The notes below the pieces were generated by a model. The model was not told where the DNA came from and searched no databases. It saw only the letters and a list, made by a program, of their open reading frames with translations. Source: Mesorhizobium sp. (GTDB lineage: Bacteria; Pseudomonadota; Alphaproteobacteria; Rhizobiales; Rhizobiaceae). Taken from it: DNA of 64,000 nt. A program made the position numbers and the translations under genes. The DNA is taken from assembly GCA_004020645.1 (NCBI GenBank), contig SAQL01000027.1:20413-84412 (forward strand), in the 5' to 3' direction. Below, in pieces: positions 9,473 to 17,689 of the stretch (the stretch's first letter is position 1; each line of letters begins with the position of its first letter).

Positions 9473-9475
9473 CGC

Positions 9476-10294
9476 ATGAGCGACCGGCTGCGCCTCACCA
9501 TTCTCGGCTGCGGCTCATCGCCGGGCACGCCGCGCATCACCGGCGACTGGGGCAACTGCGATCCGGCCAATCCGAAGAACCGGCGCATGCGCACCGCAGC
9601 GCTCGTCGAGCGGATTACGGCAAACGGCGACAGGACCACAGTCGTCATCGACACCGGGCCGGATTTCCGCGAGCAGATGCTGCTGGCATCGGTCAGGCGC
9701 ATCGATGCGGTCGTCTATACGCATCCGCACGCCGACCATATCCACGGCATCGACGATTTGCGCGGCTTCGTGCTCGAGCAGCGACATCTGATCGATATCC
9801 ACGCCGACCAGCCCACGATGCTGCGGTTACAGGAAGCGTTCGGTTATTGTTTCGAAACACCGCTAGGCAGTTCCTATCCGCCAATCGTCGAGCCCCATAT
9901 CATCGACCACGCCAGGCCGGTGGTGATCGAAGGCGAGGGGGGTGCCCTCACCCTCGAGCCGCTGCCGCAGATCCACGGCGACATCATTTCGCTTGGTTTT
10001 CGCATCGGCGGGCTCGCCTATTGCCCCGATATCAGTGATTTCCCCGACGCCACGGCCGAACGGCTGCGCGGTCTGCACATGCTGGTCATCGACGCGCTGC
10101 AATACAGGACGCATCCGAGCCATCTTTCGCTCGGTCAGGCACTCGACTGGATCGAAAAGCTTTCGCCCAAAAAGGCCGTGCTGACGCATATGCATGTGCC
10201 GCTCGACTACGCCACGGTGATGGCCGAGACGCCGGCCAACGTCGAACCTGCTCATGATGGTATGACGATCGAAATCCCTCTTGAATCAGCATGA
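9476..10294 (+). CDS. MBL-fold metallo-hydrolase, PhnP-like
   Basis: 272 residues. The zinc motif HPHADH (His83, His85, Asp87, His88) is that of the metallo-beta-lactamase superfamily. The opening GCGSSPGTPR and the later LTHMHVPLDY resemble PhnP-type phosphodiesterases. It is the last member of a tight tmk-holB-metG-tatD run, an arrangement widespread in alphaproteobacteria. The physiological substrate is unknown; PhnP itself hydrolyses cyclic ribosyl phosphates, but there are no phosphonate genes nearby. Confidence 0.88.
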   Translation: MSDRLRLTILGCGSSPGTPRITGDWGNCDPANPKNRRMRTAALVERITANGDRTTVVIDTGPDFREQMLLASVRRIDAVVYTHPHADHIHGIDDLRGFVLEQRHLIDIHADQPTMLRLQEAFGYCFETPLGSSYPPIVEPHIIDHARPVVIEGEGGALTLEPLPQIHGDIISLGFRIGGLAYCPDISDFPDATAERLRGLHMLVIDALQYRTHPSHLSLGQALDWIEKLSPKKAVLTHMHVPLDYATVMAETPANVEPAHDGMTIEIPLESA

Positions 10295-10309
10295 TAGGTT
10301 CGGTTCTTC

Positions 10310-10780
10310 ATGGCTGGCAGCATTGATCGTGTGACCAAGGCAGCGGCCTATGCCGGCCTCGACATCGAGATCAGACGCATGGGTGCCTCGACACGCACCG
10401 CCGAGGAAGCCGCCGCGCAATGCGGCTGCACCGTTGCACAGATCGTCAAATCGTTGGTTTTCCAAGGAGAAGCTAGCGGAAAGCTGTTTCTCTTCCTGGT
10501 TTCCGGCTCCAACCAGCTGGATCTAGCCAAGGCTGCCGCACTGACCGGCGAGCCGCTGAAGCGCGCCGACCCGCGGCAGATCCGCGACGAGACCGGCTTT
10601 GCCATCGGCGGCGTCGCCCCAATCGGCCATCTGATTGCGATCCCGGCGTTCGCCGACGAAACGCTGCTCGGCTTAGACCGCGTCTGGGCAGCCGCCGGCG
10701 CGCATGACGCGGTGTTCGCCGCCGAGCCAGGCGCCATGGTCAAGGCAGCGCAAGCTGTCGTAGCGAAGCTGACGGGTTGA
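10310..10780 (+). CDS. YbaK/EbsC family aminoacyl-tRNA deacylase
   Basis: 156 residues covering one complete YbaK/ProX domain: an N-terminal AAQCGCTVAQIVKSL segment, FLVSGSNQLDLAKAA, and GGVAPIGH near the active loop. Family members hydrolyse mischarged tRNA, typically Cys- or Ala-tRNA-Pro. It starts 15 bases after the MBL gene and may be the end of that transcription unit. The facing tetR gene ends 23 bases beyond its stop, so the two are convergent. Confidence 0.9.
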   Translation: MAGSIDRVTKAAAYAGLDIEIRRMGASTRTAEEAAAQCGCTVAQIVKSLVFQGEASGKLFLFLVSGSNQLDLAKAAALTGEPLKRADPRQIRDETGFAIGGVAPIGHLIAIPAFADETLLGLDRVWAAAGAHDAVFAAEPGAMVKAAQAVVAKLTG

Positions 10781-10803
10781 GTCGAACACGTCCGCTATCG
10801 CAG

Positions 10804-11463
10804 CTATTCGGCGGCGACCGCGGTGTGCGCAGGCGGCAACATGATGTCGGACGCAGCCGGCGCGAACAACATCTTTACGAAGCTGCGGAAGGCGAGGATC
10901 TGGCGTTCGAGGACACGGGGGTCGCCAAGCCCCCGCGACATGATGATGCCGCCATCGATCACACAGGAGAACATGATGGCCACGTCGTCGAGGTCCATGC
11001 CTTTGCGGGCAGGATAAACGCTCGCGATCTCGTTCAGCGCATCGCGAAACCGCCCGTTCCAAGAGCGTACGGCGCTGGCGGCGATGTCGCGAACGGTGCG
11101 GTCGAAGAGGCGCTCCTGATAGGTGAAAGTCGCGATCAGGCAGCCGGGGTGGCCGTTCGGCAGGTCACCCATCAGCTCTGCAAGCAGCTTGAGCGTGATC
11201 AGGAAGGACTGCAACGGATCATCGGACAGTTGCCGGCCGCGGTGAAACACATCGTCGAAGATGCGGTCGTTCTCCTCGATGTAGCGCAGCATCAAGGCGC
11301 GGGCGAGTTCGTTCTTGTCCTTGAAATGATAGAAGAAGCCGCTCTTGGTGATGCCGGCCTCGGCGATCACCTCCTCGATGGACGTCGCGCCGAACCCCTT
11401 GGCGAGCACCGAGGCCTCGGCGATCTCCAGAATGCGTTCGCGCGTTTCCGCACCTTTGCGCAT
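10804..11463 (-). CDS. TetR/AcrR family transcriptional regulator
   Basis: 219 residues. The N-terminal helix-turn-helix region (about 10-60) includes GATSIEEVIAEAGITKSGFFYHF cut in the classic TetR pattern. The C-terminal ligand domain resembles the TetR_C group with SFLITLKLLAEL and GCLIATF. It is divergent from the homocysteine methyltransferase gene across 242 bases, so that gene is a candidate target along with itself. The ligand cannot be predicted. Confidence 0.92.
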   Translation of the reverse strand: MRKGAETRERILEIAEASVLAKGFGATSIEEVIAEAGITKSGFFYHFKDKNELARALMLRYIEENDRIFDDVFHRGRQLSDDPLQSFLITLKLLAELMGDLPNGHPGCLIATFTYQERLFDRTVRDIAASAVRSWNGRFRDALNEIASVYPARKGMDLDDVAIMFSCVIDGGIIMSRGLGDPRVLERQILAFRSFVKMLFAPAASDIMLPPAHTAVAAE

Positions 11464-11484
11464 GACCCAATGCCCTCAAATTTA

Positions 11485-11501
11485 CTGTACCGGCGGTATG
11501 G
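11485..11501. promoter_or_regulatory. Candidate TetR operator
   Basis: TACCG-G-CGGTA at 11488-11498 is a palindrome with a single central base, 25 bases upstream of the tetR start codon. TetR-family proteins usually bind such sites in their own promoter. A looser version (ACCGGCGG) recurs near 11616. No binding data; assignment is by position and symmetry only. Confidence 0.35.
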
Positions 11502-11705
11502 TTTTCACACCCGCCAACATCGGCACTGATAGCAATACCACCGACCCAGAACGGCTATCCGACTGTAATTGCTGCGGTTCCCGCTTCGGTGGAGTACCGG
11601 ACCACGAGCCTTCTACCGCACCGGCGGCACGTGCTGCTAAAACTTGGCTATTCCGAACGGCCGCCACCAAGGCGACACGCTGTTATCTTACCACTGGAGA
11701 CAAAC

Positions 11706-12653
11706 ATGGCCAAGTACCGCCAGAATCTGCCGCAACTCGCCAACAGAACATTCCTGAGCGATGGCGGCATGGAAACGACCCTCATCTTTCATGAAGGCCT
11801 CGACCTTCCGCATTTTGCTTCATTCACGCTGATGGCAACGCCTGAAGGCCGGCAGAAGCTGAGGGAATATTACGTCCGCTATCTGACCATTGCGCGCAGA
11901 AGCGGAACCGGCTTCATTCTCGACACGCCGACGTGGCGGGCCAACCCCGATTGGGGAACGGTGCTCGGCTACGGGCCGGAAGCGCTGCGGGCCGTCAACG
12001 AGAGCTCGATCGAGCTTCTTCTCGACCTGCGCAACGAGTTCGAGACCGCCGAAACGCCTTGCGTCATCAGCGGCGCGATCGGGCCGCGCGGCGATGGCTA
12101 CAAAGCTGGCAATATGGACGCCAACGAGGCGGAGGCGTATCACGCGACGCAGATCGAGAGTTTCGCGCGGACCGAGGCCGACATGGTGGCGGCCTATACG
12201 CTCACCAATTTCCACGAGGCGATCGGCGTGGCGCGGGCGGCCAAAGCGCATGCGATGCCCTGCATGATCTCGTTCACCGTTGAGACCGACGGGAAGCTGG
12301 TGACGGGCATGGCGCTCGGCGAGGCGATAGACAGGGTTGACGATGCCACGGACGGTGCGCCAGCCTACTATATGATCAACTGCGCACATCCGACGCATTT
12401 CACGCAGGCGCTGAAAAAGGGCGAGCGCTGGCTCGATCGCATTTATGGCGTGAAGGCGAACGCTTCGGCCAAAAGCCATGCCGAACTGGACGAATCGGAG
12501 ACGCTCGACGCGGGCGACCCGGACGATCTCGGGCGGCGCTACAGCGGGCTGAGAGCTTCGTTTCCGACGATGCACATCCTGGGCGGCTGCTGCGGCACCG
12601 ACCACCGGCACATCGCGGCAATCTGCGAGGCCTGCGTGCCGCAAGCGGCGTAG
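11706..12653 (+). CDS. Homocysteine S-methyltransferase family protein
   Basis: 315 residues from ATG 11706, preceded by a GGAGA ribosome binding site; an upstream in-frame start would add 39 unrelated residues. The zinc-binding cysteines are visible: INCAHP in the middle, then GGCCGTD near the C-terminus (Cys295, Cys296). The TIM barrel opens with LSDGGMETTL. The family moves a methyl group from S-methylmethionine or a betaine to homocysteine, making methionine (MmuM type). The donor is not determined here. It is divergent from a TetR regulator. Confidence 0.9.
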   Translation: MAKYRQNLPQLANRTFLSDGGMETTLIFHEGLDLPHFASFTLMATPEGRQKLREYYVRYLTIARRSGTGFILDTPTWRANPDWGTVLGYGPEALRAVNESSIELLLDLRNEFETAETPCVISGAIGPRGDGYKAGNMDANEAEAYHATQIESFARTEADMVAAYTLTNFHEAIGVARAAKAHAMPCMISFTVETDGKLVTGMALGEAIDRVDDATDGAPAYYMINCAHPTHFTQALKKGERWLDRIYGVKANASAKSHAELDESETLDAGDPDDLGRRYSGLRASFPTMHILGGCCGTDHRHIAAICEACVPQAA

Positions 12654-12688
12654 GAGCCTGTGTGCGTCCCAGGAGACGCCACGCTATC

Positions 12689-12731
12689 AACCGCAGTTCC
12701 GCTTAGTTCCAAGGAACAAGGAACTGCGGTT
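12689..12731. repeat. Perfect 12-bp inverted repeat
   Basis: AACCGCAGTTCC (12689-12700) is exactly matched by GGAACTGCGGTT (12720-12731) with a 19-base loop that itself holds GTTCC/GGAAC. It sits 36 bases after the homocysteine methyltransferase stop, so it could be a terminator-like hairpin, but there is no T-run. It could also mark an old mobile element end, given the transposase remnant just downstream. Confidence 0.75.
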
Positions 12732-12857
12732 GGGCCGAAAAGCAACGCAATTAAAACCGCATCTCAGTTCCATAATCTATCTTATGCGACTTCCGGATGG
12801 GTGGAGGTGGGTTCTATCTTGAAGTGCGACATTGCAGCGATATCAACGTCTTATCGC

Positions 12858-13045
12858 ATGGCAAGAGTCACTCGTGAACGCACCTACTCCCAGATCGATT
12901 TGGATGCACATCGGAAGATCGAGCGCTGGCGACACGCCGGCGTCGCTGTCGACGTAATTGCGGAGAAGCTCGGTCGACGATCTTCCGCGAGCCCGGAACA
13001 AGTTGAGGATCGTGAGATGCCGGACTTGGACGGAACAGCGCACAT
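12858..13045 (+). pseudogene. Remnant of an IS30-family transposase (N-terminal part)
   Basis: A frame starting MARVTRERTYSQIDLD and running through RKIERW and DVIAEKLGR is the N-terminal helix-turn-helix of IS30 transposases. After GRR the expected HRSTIFRE is found only in another frame (STIFRE near 12975-12995), implying a small deletion. The original frame then recovers the family segment EDREMPDLDG. Nothing resembling the DDE catalytic domain follows, so only about 60 of some 320 codons remain. It is therefore a dead fragment between the homocysteine methyltransferase and arginase-family genes. Confidence 0.75.
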
Positions 13046-13161
13046 TGTATTAATCTTGCGACCTTACAGGCTTAGCGTAGGATTTCGCCCCTACCGCCAA
13101 TGACCCCATCCTGCACCTCAACACCGGAATTTCAGATAACCATCATTACGACCACCAAGAA

Positions 13162-14073
13162 ATGACCGCCTCGCCTCATTTTCTCGGCTTTCCCGATCGC
13201 CTCGCCGATGGCCGCATGCCCCTTGCGGTGATCTTTGGAGCCGGTCACGGCAGCACCTATCCCGGCAAGGACAGCAGCGGCTATGCCTTGGCCGCCGACG
13301 CCATCCGCGCTGCGAGCCAGGACGATACCGAACTCGTCGAGCACTGGGATTTCGATCTTGGCGGCCCGCTGTTCGACGGCAAGCCGGTCTGCTGCATCGA
13401 CGCCGGCGACATCCCGACCACCATGCATGACAATGCCGGCAACCGGGCGCGGATCGAGGCGAAGACGCGTGAGGTCTTGGCATTGCCGGCCATACCGATC
13501 CTGCTCGGTGGCGACGATTCCGTGCCCATTCCCTTCCTCGCCGGCTTTGCGGATCACGGGCCGGTCTGGATACTGCAGATCGACGCCCATATCGACTGGC
13601 GCGACGAGTTGCATGGCGAACGCTACGGCTACTCGAACCCGATGCGCCGGGCGAGCGAGATGCCGCATGTCGCAGGCATCGTCCAGGTCGGCATCCGTGG
13701 CGTCGGCAGCGCACGACTCAGCGAAATCGAAGCGGCGCGGCACTATGGCAGCCGCTTCGTGACCGCTCGCGAAGTTCACGCCCAGGGCGTCGAAGCCGCT
13801 CTCCGGCATATTCCGGAAGGAGCGCGGATCGTCGTCACTCTCGACTGCGATGGCCTCGATCCCGGCATCATGCCGGGCGTGGCGGGGCGTACGCCTGGCG
13901 GCCTCACCTATACGCAGGTGATCGACCTGATCGCGGGCCTCGGCAAGCGGGCCAGGATCGCAGGATTCGACCTTGTCGAGCTCTACCCTCCGGCCGATAT
14001 TGACGGCCTGTCCGCCCTGACCGCCGCGCGCCTTCTCGTCAATGTGATCGGCACCATCGTCCGGCAGATTTGA
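13162..14073 (+). CDS. Arginase/agmatinase family ureohydrolase
   Basis: 303 residues. The two manganese-binding motifs DAHIDWRD (141-148) and DCDGLDP (228-234) are intact. The first motif, usually GGDHS, reads GGDDS (116-120), replacing the His ligand with Asp. The family hydrolyses guanidino compounds (arginine, agmatine, guanidinobutyrate) to urea. The substrate here is open; the altered first motif suggests a non-classical member. It is followed after 174 bases by an isochorismatase-like hydrolase, possibly in the same unit. Neighbours upstream are IS30 debris. Confidence 0.87.
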   Translation: MTASPHFLGFPDRLADGRMPLAVIFGAGHGSTYPGKDSSGYALAADAIRAASQDDTELVEHWDFDLGGPLFDGKPVCCIDAGDIPTTMHDNAGNRARIEAKTREVLALPAIPILLGGDDSVPIPFLAGFADHGPVWILQIDAHIDWRDELHGERYGYSNPMRRASEMPHVAGIVQVGIRGVGSARLSEIEAARHYGSRFVTAREVHAQGVEAALRHIPEGARIVVTLDCDGLDPGIMPGVAGRTPGGLTYTQVIDLIAGLGKRARIAGFDLVELYPPADIDGLSALTAARLLVNVIGTIVRQI

Positions 14074-14247
14074 ACCCCAGCTTCTTCTCGTAGCATAATG
14101 GCCCGACAAGGTTCCATCCGCCCGACGCCGGTCGGGCGCCTGCCAGAAGGCTCGTCATTGTCGCGGTCTCTAAATCGCCTTGACAACCTTACCAAGAGAG
14201 ATACGTCCCGTCACAAATCTGCATTCAGCGCTTCATATAGCTCGACG

Positions 14248-14805
14248 ATGACCAAACGCTGCCTCCTCATCATCGACCTGCTGAATGAGTATCTCGACCC
14301 GTGGGAAGCAGATAAAGTCGATCGACTGATTCAGAATACCAACCGATTGGTGGCCGCTTTCAGAAGCTTACAGCTTCCGGTGATCTGGGTGCGGCAGGAG
14401 TTCCGTTTGGATCTCAGTGACGCATTCCTTGAGATGCGCGATAAACGCATCGCCGTTACAATTCAGGGCACGAGAGGTGCCCTGCTTCACGGTGGGCTCG
14501 ATTGGCGGCCAAGCGATGCGACGATAATCAAGAAGCGCTACAGCGCGTTTTTCAAGACCGGACTTGACGAGCTACTGGCTGAATTTGGCATCGATGAATT
14601 GGTTTTATGCGGCGTCAATACGCACGCCTGCATCCGCACGGCTGCGGTGGACGCCTATCAACGAGATTTCCGAGTGGTCTTGGCCAAGGAATGTGTCGGC
14701 TCCTACGACGCAGAGCACGCGCGCGTCTCGCTGGATTACATGAACGGCAAGATCGCCAAAATAGCGACTGTTTCCGAGATCGTTGAAGCTCTCGGCGTGA
14801 TCTAA
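14248..14805 (+). CDS. Cysteine hydrolase, isochorismatase family
   Basis: 185 residues from ATG 14248. The catalytic triad can be read: Asp10 in LLIIDLLNEY, Lys95 or Lys96 in IIKKRYSAF, and Cys128 in GVNTHACIR. Such enzymes hydrolyse amides or enol ethers (nicotinamide, isochorismate, biuret, N-carbamoyl compounds). Following an arginase-family gene, a role in breaking down an amide or ureido compound is plausible but unproven. An upstream in-frame start would add 50 residues with no family resemblance. Confidence 0.87.
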   Translation: MTKRCLLIIDLLNEYLDPWEADKVDRLIQNTNRLVAAFRSLQLPVIWVRQEFRLDLSDAFLEMRDKRIAVTIQGTRGALLHGGLDWRPSDATIIKKRYSAFFKTGLDELLAEFGIDELVLCGVNTHACIRTAAVDAYQRDFRVVLAKECVGSYDAEHARVSLDYMNGKIAKIATVSEIVEALGVI

Positions 14806-14961
14806 TGAACGTCTGATATGCGCACCCTGCCCTTCGCTAAGGTCGACGCCGGGTTCTAAGAAACAACGCCGGGAATTGCTGAGCAGTATTTGCTACGACA
14901 CCGTAGACTCTCGCGAAGTCCGATTTCCTGGTCAGACCGCCCTCCGCGCTTTCCATTCGTG

Positions 14962-15525
14962 TCAAAATTCAATATCGCCAAAGTCGCCGCCGCCGTCGGA
15001 GCCGGCGTCGCCTGCCTGGTCGGCACCGCCCTCCTCTGCCTGTGGTGCCGCCGGCTCGGTTGCCTGCGCTTCGCTTCCGCCAAACATGGCTGCTATGGCG
15101 TTGCCGAGAAGCACGCCGCCGGCCACGACCATCGCAGTCTGCGCGGCTCCGGCGAGGAAACCGCCGCCTGCCCTCTGCTGATCATTGCCAGAAAGCGGCT
15201 CCTGCGGCGCAGCGGCAGCGGTGCGCCCGACCCGCGGGACCGAACCCGAGCGCCTAGCGCCGCCGCCGAAGAGCCCGCCAAGCAATCCGCCGCCGGCAGA
15301 CTGCTGTGCCTGTTGTTCCAGTTCCTCGATGCGGGACTGTGCCGCGTTCAAGGCCTGCTCCTGCACGACGATCGTCTGCGCCATGTAGTATGGCGCGCCG
15401 GGCTGCCGGGCAATCTGGTCGTTGATGAAGCGTTCCGCTTCGGCATCGCGCGGCGGCGTCTGTCGCTCGACGTTCGCAAGTTTCTCGAAAAGGTTCCCGA
15501 TCGCCTGCTGGTCGTTCCTGTCCAT
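14962..15525 (-). CDS. DUF2076 domain-containing protein
   Basis: 187 residues from ATG 15525, preceded by GGAG at the right spacing; a TTG three codons upstream is less likely. The N-terminal half (MDRNDQQAIGNLFEKL, then QPGAPYYMAQT and a QAQ-rich coiled segment) matches DUF2076. The C-terminal half is Gly/Ala-rich with a hydrophobic stretch (FLAGAAQTAMVVAGGVLLGNA, split) and an acidic tail with GGDFGDIEF. Members are periplasmic ligand-binding-like proteins of unknown role. It is transcribed leftward, alone. Confidence 0.88.
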   Translation of the reverse strand: MDRNDQQAIGNLFEKLANVERQTPPRDAEAERFINDQIARQPGAPYYMAQTIVVQEQALNAAQSRIEELEQQAQQSAGGGLLGGLFGGGARRSGSVPRVGRTAAAAPQEPLSGNDQQRAGGGFLAGAAQTAMVVAGGVLLGNAIAAMFGGSEAQATEPAAPQAEEGGADQAGDAGSDGGGDFGDIEF

Positions 15526-15576
15526 GCGAAGCAACTCCGGTTATCCAGGCGCGCCGCGTCCAGCAGATTCTCGCGA

Positions 15577-15637
15577 CGCACTCTAAGTCCCTGTTTTATG
15601 CATGTCGCGGCGCCAAAACCGCTGCCGCGACATGCAT
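15577..15637. repeat. Palindromic intergenic repeat, CGACATGC-type module
   Basis: A perfect 14-base inverted repeat, ATGCATGTCGCGGC (15598-15611) and GCCGCGACATGCAT (15624-15637), has loop GCCAAAACCGCT. The preceding CTCTAAGTCCCTGTTTT matches, in reverse, the flank of the element at 5159-5257. It lies in the gap between the leftward Bax1-I and DUF2076 genes. Confidence 0.75.
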
Positions 15638-15650
15638 TGATTTGACGCGG

Positions 15651-16367
15651 CTATTCGCGCTCGCCGGTGAAGTTCAGCAGCAGCTGGAAGATGTTGATGA
15701 AGTTCAGATAGAGCGAGAATGCACCGAAGACGGCGAGCTTCTGCTGCGATTCCGCACCGAAGTTTTCCGCAAACTGCTCCTTGATCGTCTGGGTATCCCA
15801 GGCGGTGAGACCGATGAAGACGGCGATGCCGATCACCGAGATGGCGAACTGGAGCGCGGTCGAGCCGAGGAAGATGTTGACGATGCTGGCGATCACCACG
15901 CCGATCAGGCCCATGATCAGGAAGGACGAGAACTGGGTCAGGTCGCGTTTGGTCGTGTAGCCGTAAAGGCTGGTCGCGCCGAACATGGTGGCGGCGATGA
16001 AAAAGGTGCGCGCGATGCTGGTCCCGGTGAAGACCAGGAACACGGACGCCAGCGACAGGCCCATGACCGCACAGAATGCCCAGAACATCGCCTGAGCGCC
16101 GGCCGCGGACATCGTCTGTATTCGGAACGAGAACAGCAGCACGAAGGCGAGCGGCGCCAGCATCACCACCCACTTCAACGGGCTGGAAAAGATCGGCACG
16201 TAGAGGGCTGGCGTGGAAGCCACCACGAAGGCGATCACGCCGGTAACGACGAGGCCAACGCCCATATAGTTGTAGACGCGCAGCATGTGCTGGCGCAGGC
16301 CTTCGTCGTAGACGGCGCCGGTTTGGGCTCCAACGCCGGTGCGGTATCCTAGATTGGGGGTGTTCAT
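15651..16367 (-). CDS. Bax inhibitor-1 / YccA family inner-membrane protein
   Basis: 238 residues with seven hydrophobic segments, the number expected for the Bax1-I family. The opening NTPNLGYRTG and the loop VYNYMGVGLVVTG are typical of alphaproteobacterial members. Homologs form pH-sensitive calcium leak channels or interact with FtsH; the exact role in rhizobia is unknown. It is the last gene of a leftward group after the sigma/anti-sigma pair, with 21 bases between it and the anti-sigma gene. Confidence 0.92.
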   Translation of the reverse strand: MNTPNLGYRTGVGAQTGAVYDEGLRQHMLRVYNYMGVGLVVTGVIAFVVASTPALYVPIFSSPLKWVVMLAPLAFVLLFSFRIQTMSAAGAQAMFWAFCAVMGLSLASVFLVFTGTSIARTFFIAATMFGATSLYGYTTKRDLTQFSSFLIMGLIGVVIASIVNIFLGSTALQFAISVIGIAVFIGLTAWDTQTIKEQFAENFGAESQQKLAVFGAFSLYLNFINIFQLLLNFTGERE

Positions 16368-16388
16368 GCCGGTTCTCCTTTGTGAGGG

Positions 16389-17171
16389 TCAGTAAAGCGT
16401 GTTGGCGAGCGTTTCTGCGGTGCGATCGAGATCGCGGACACCGCTTCGGGCGACGACTGCGTAAGCAACTTCGCCGATCTGGAAATAGGCCGAGGAAATT
16501 TCGCCGGACGGGGCGACGGTCGGCTGGACCACGTCGAACGTTCCGGGCCTGATCGCGAACAGCGAGACCAGTCCCAGGTCTCTTGTTTCGACAGCCATCT
16601 CGACGCTCGGGCCGAACTGCGATGGGAAGATCTGCACGTCACGGACCTTCCAGTCCTTCGGCAGCGACGGCATGACGATTGCCGTGGCGGCGCGGATTTC
16701 GTCTGCATCGTAATCCGGCGCTTCGGGCTGGGACGACATGGCCTCGCGTATGATCGTCGTCCTGTGTGCCCGGATCGCCTCCTCCAGATAGACGGGCGGC
16801 TGGGTCGAGGCGACGACTTTCGTCACCGATATCGGCCCGACGATGCCGTTGGCAAACCAGCCCGCAGCCAGCAAGACTGCGACTGCCGCAGCCCGCTGGA
16901 ACGTGCGCAAGGCGCGCCCTCGAGCCAGTCCCCGTTCCAGCCGCCGTGCCGCATCGGCCGTTGCCGGCCGCGCCATGCCCTTGCATCCGGCAAGCGCCAC
17001 GCGCAGTTCGTCGCGTGTCCTGAGGTCGGACATCACGCAGGCGGCAGCCTCGGGACGGGCGGAAAGAAACGCCTCGACCTCAATGCGGCGGGCAACGTCC
17101 AGCTGGTCGTCGACATAAGCGTCGAGGTCGGCATCGGTCACCGGGTCGCGCAGTTCGCTCATCATGGACAT
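16389..17171 (-). CDS. Membrane-anchored anti-sigma factor
   Basis: 260 residues. An N-terminal helical region (TDADLDAYVDDQLD) resembles the sigma-binding part of anti-sigma factors, followed by one membrane segment (AAAVAVLLAAGWFANGIVG, about 95-113) and an extracytoplasmic domain. No HxxxCxxC zinc motif is present. ATG 17171 overlaps the sigma factor stop by one base (TGATG) and sits 6 bases from AGGAGG; a GTG one codon upstream is also possible. The partner is clearly the overlapping ECF sigma gene, which it should hold inactive at the inner membrane. Confidence 0.87.
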   Translation of the reverse strand: MSMMSELRDPVTDADLDAYVDDQLDVARRIEVEAFLSARPEAAACVMSDLRTRDELRVALAGCKGMARPATADAARRLERGLARGRALRTFQRAAAVAVLLAAGWFANGIVGPISVTKVVASTQPPVYLEEAIRAHRTTIIREAMSSQPEAPDYDADEIRAATAIVMPSLPKDWKVRDVQIFPSQFGPSVEMAVETRDLGLVSLFAIRPGTFDVVQPTVAPSGEISSAYFQIGEVAYAVVARSGVRDLDRTAETLANTLY

Positions 17172-17689
17172 CACGGGCCTCCTACGATCTTGAGGTGGCT
17201 TTTCGCATGTGCCGGCAATTTGTCCTCCATCTCGCGGAGCGCTGCGCGCGCCCTGCCGATGCGCGACATCAGCGTTCCCAGCGGTACGCCGCTGGCCTCG
17301 GCCGCCTGGCTGTAGGTAAGTCCCTCGATGGCGACGAGATGCAGCGCCGAACGCTGCTCATCCGGCAATTTGAAAAAAGCTTCGCGCACCTGTGCCAGGC
17401 GGACGGAATGCTCCTGGGGTGCCTGCATGCTGGCGTCGGCAAGATATCCCGCCTGCTCGACGCGCACCGCTTCGGATTTGCGGGACCGCAAGCCGTCAAT
17501 GAAAGCGTTGTGGACGATCGAGAGCAGCCATGCGCGCAGATTTCCGCCGGATCGAAAGGTGCCGCGTCGCTCATAGGCACGCACCAGCGCGTCATGCACC
17601 AGATCCTCTGCTTCTGCGCTGTCGCGCGTCAGCGAACGCGCGTAGCGCCGCAGAGAACCAAGCTGTCCTATGATATCGAAGCGTGGCAT
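17171..17689 (-). CDS. ECF-type RNA polymerase sigma factor
   Basis: 172 residues from ATG 17689, which follows GAGGGGG; a start 10 codons upstream lacks a ribosome binding site. Region 2 is DAEDLVHDALVRAYER-like (DSAEAEDLVHDALVRAYE) with LRAWLLSIVHN. Region 4 is LPDEQRSALHLVAIEGLTY with helix-turn-helix SGVPLGTLMSRIGRAR. It directs RNA polymerase to a specific regulon once released by the overlapping anti-sigma factor. The signal is not evident. No clear autoregulatory promoter was recognised upstream. Confidence 0.92.
   Translation of the reverse strand: MPRFDIIGQLGSLRRYARSLTRDSAEAEDLVHDALVRAYERRGTFRSGGNLRAWLLSIVHNAFIDGLRSRKSEAVRVEQAGYLADASMQAPQEHSVRLAQVREAFFKLPDEQRSALHLVAIEGLTYSQAAEASGVPLGTLMSRIGRARAALREMEDKLPAHAKSHLKIVGGP

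Noticed and set aside
14119..14138. GC hairpin CGCCCGAC/GTCGGGCG after the arginase-family gene
   Set aside because: No T-run follows, and chance hairpins are frequent at this GC content; not called as a terminator.
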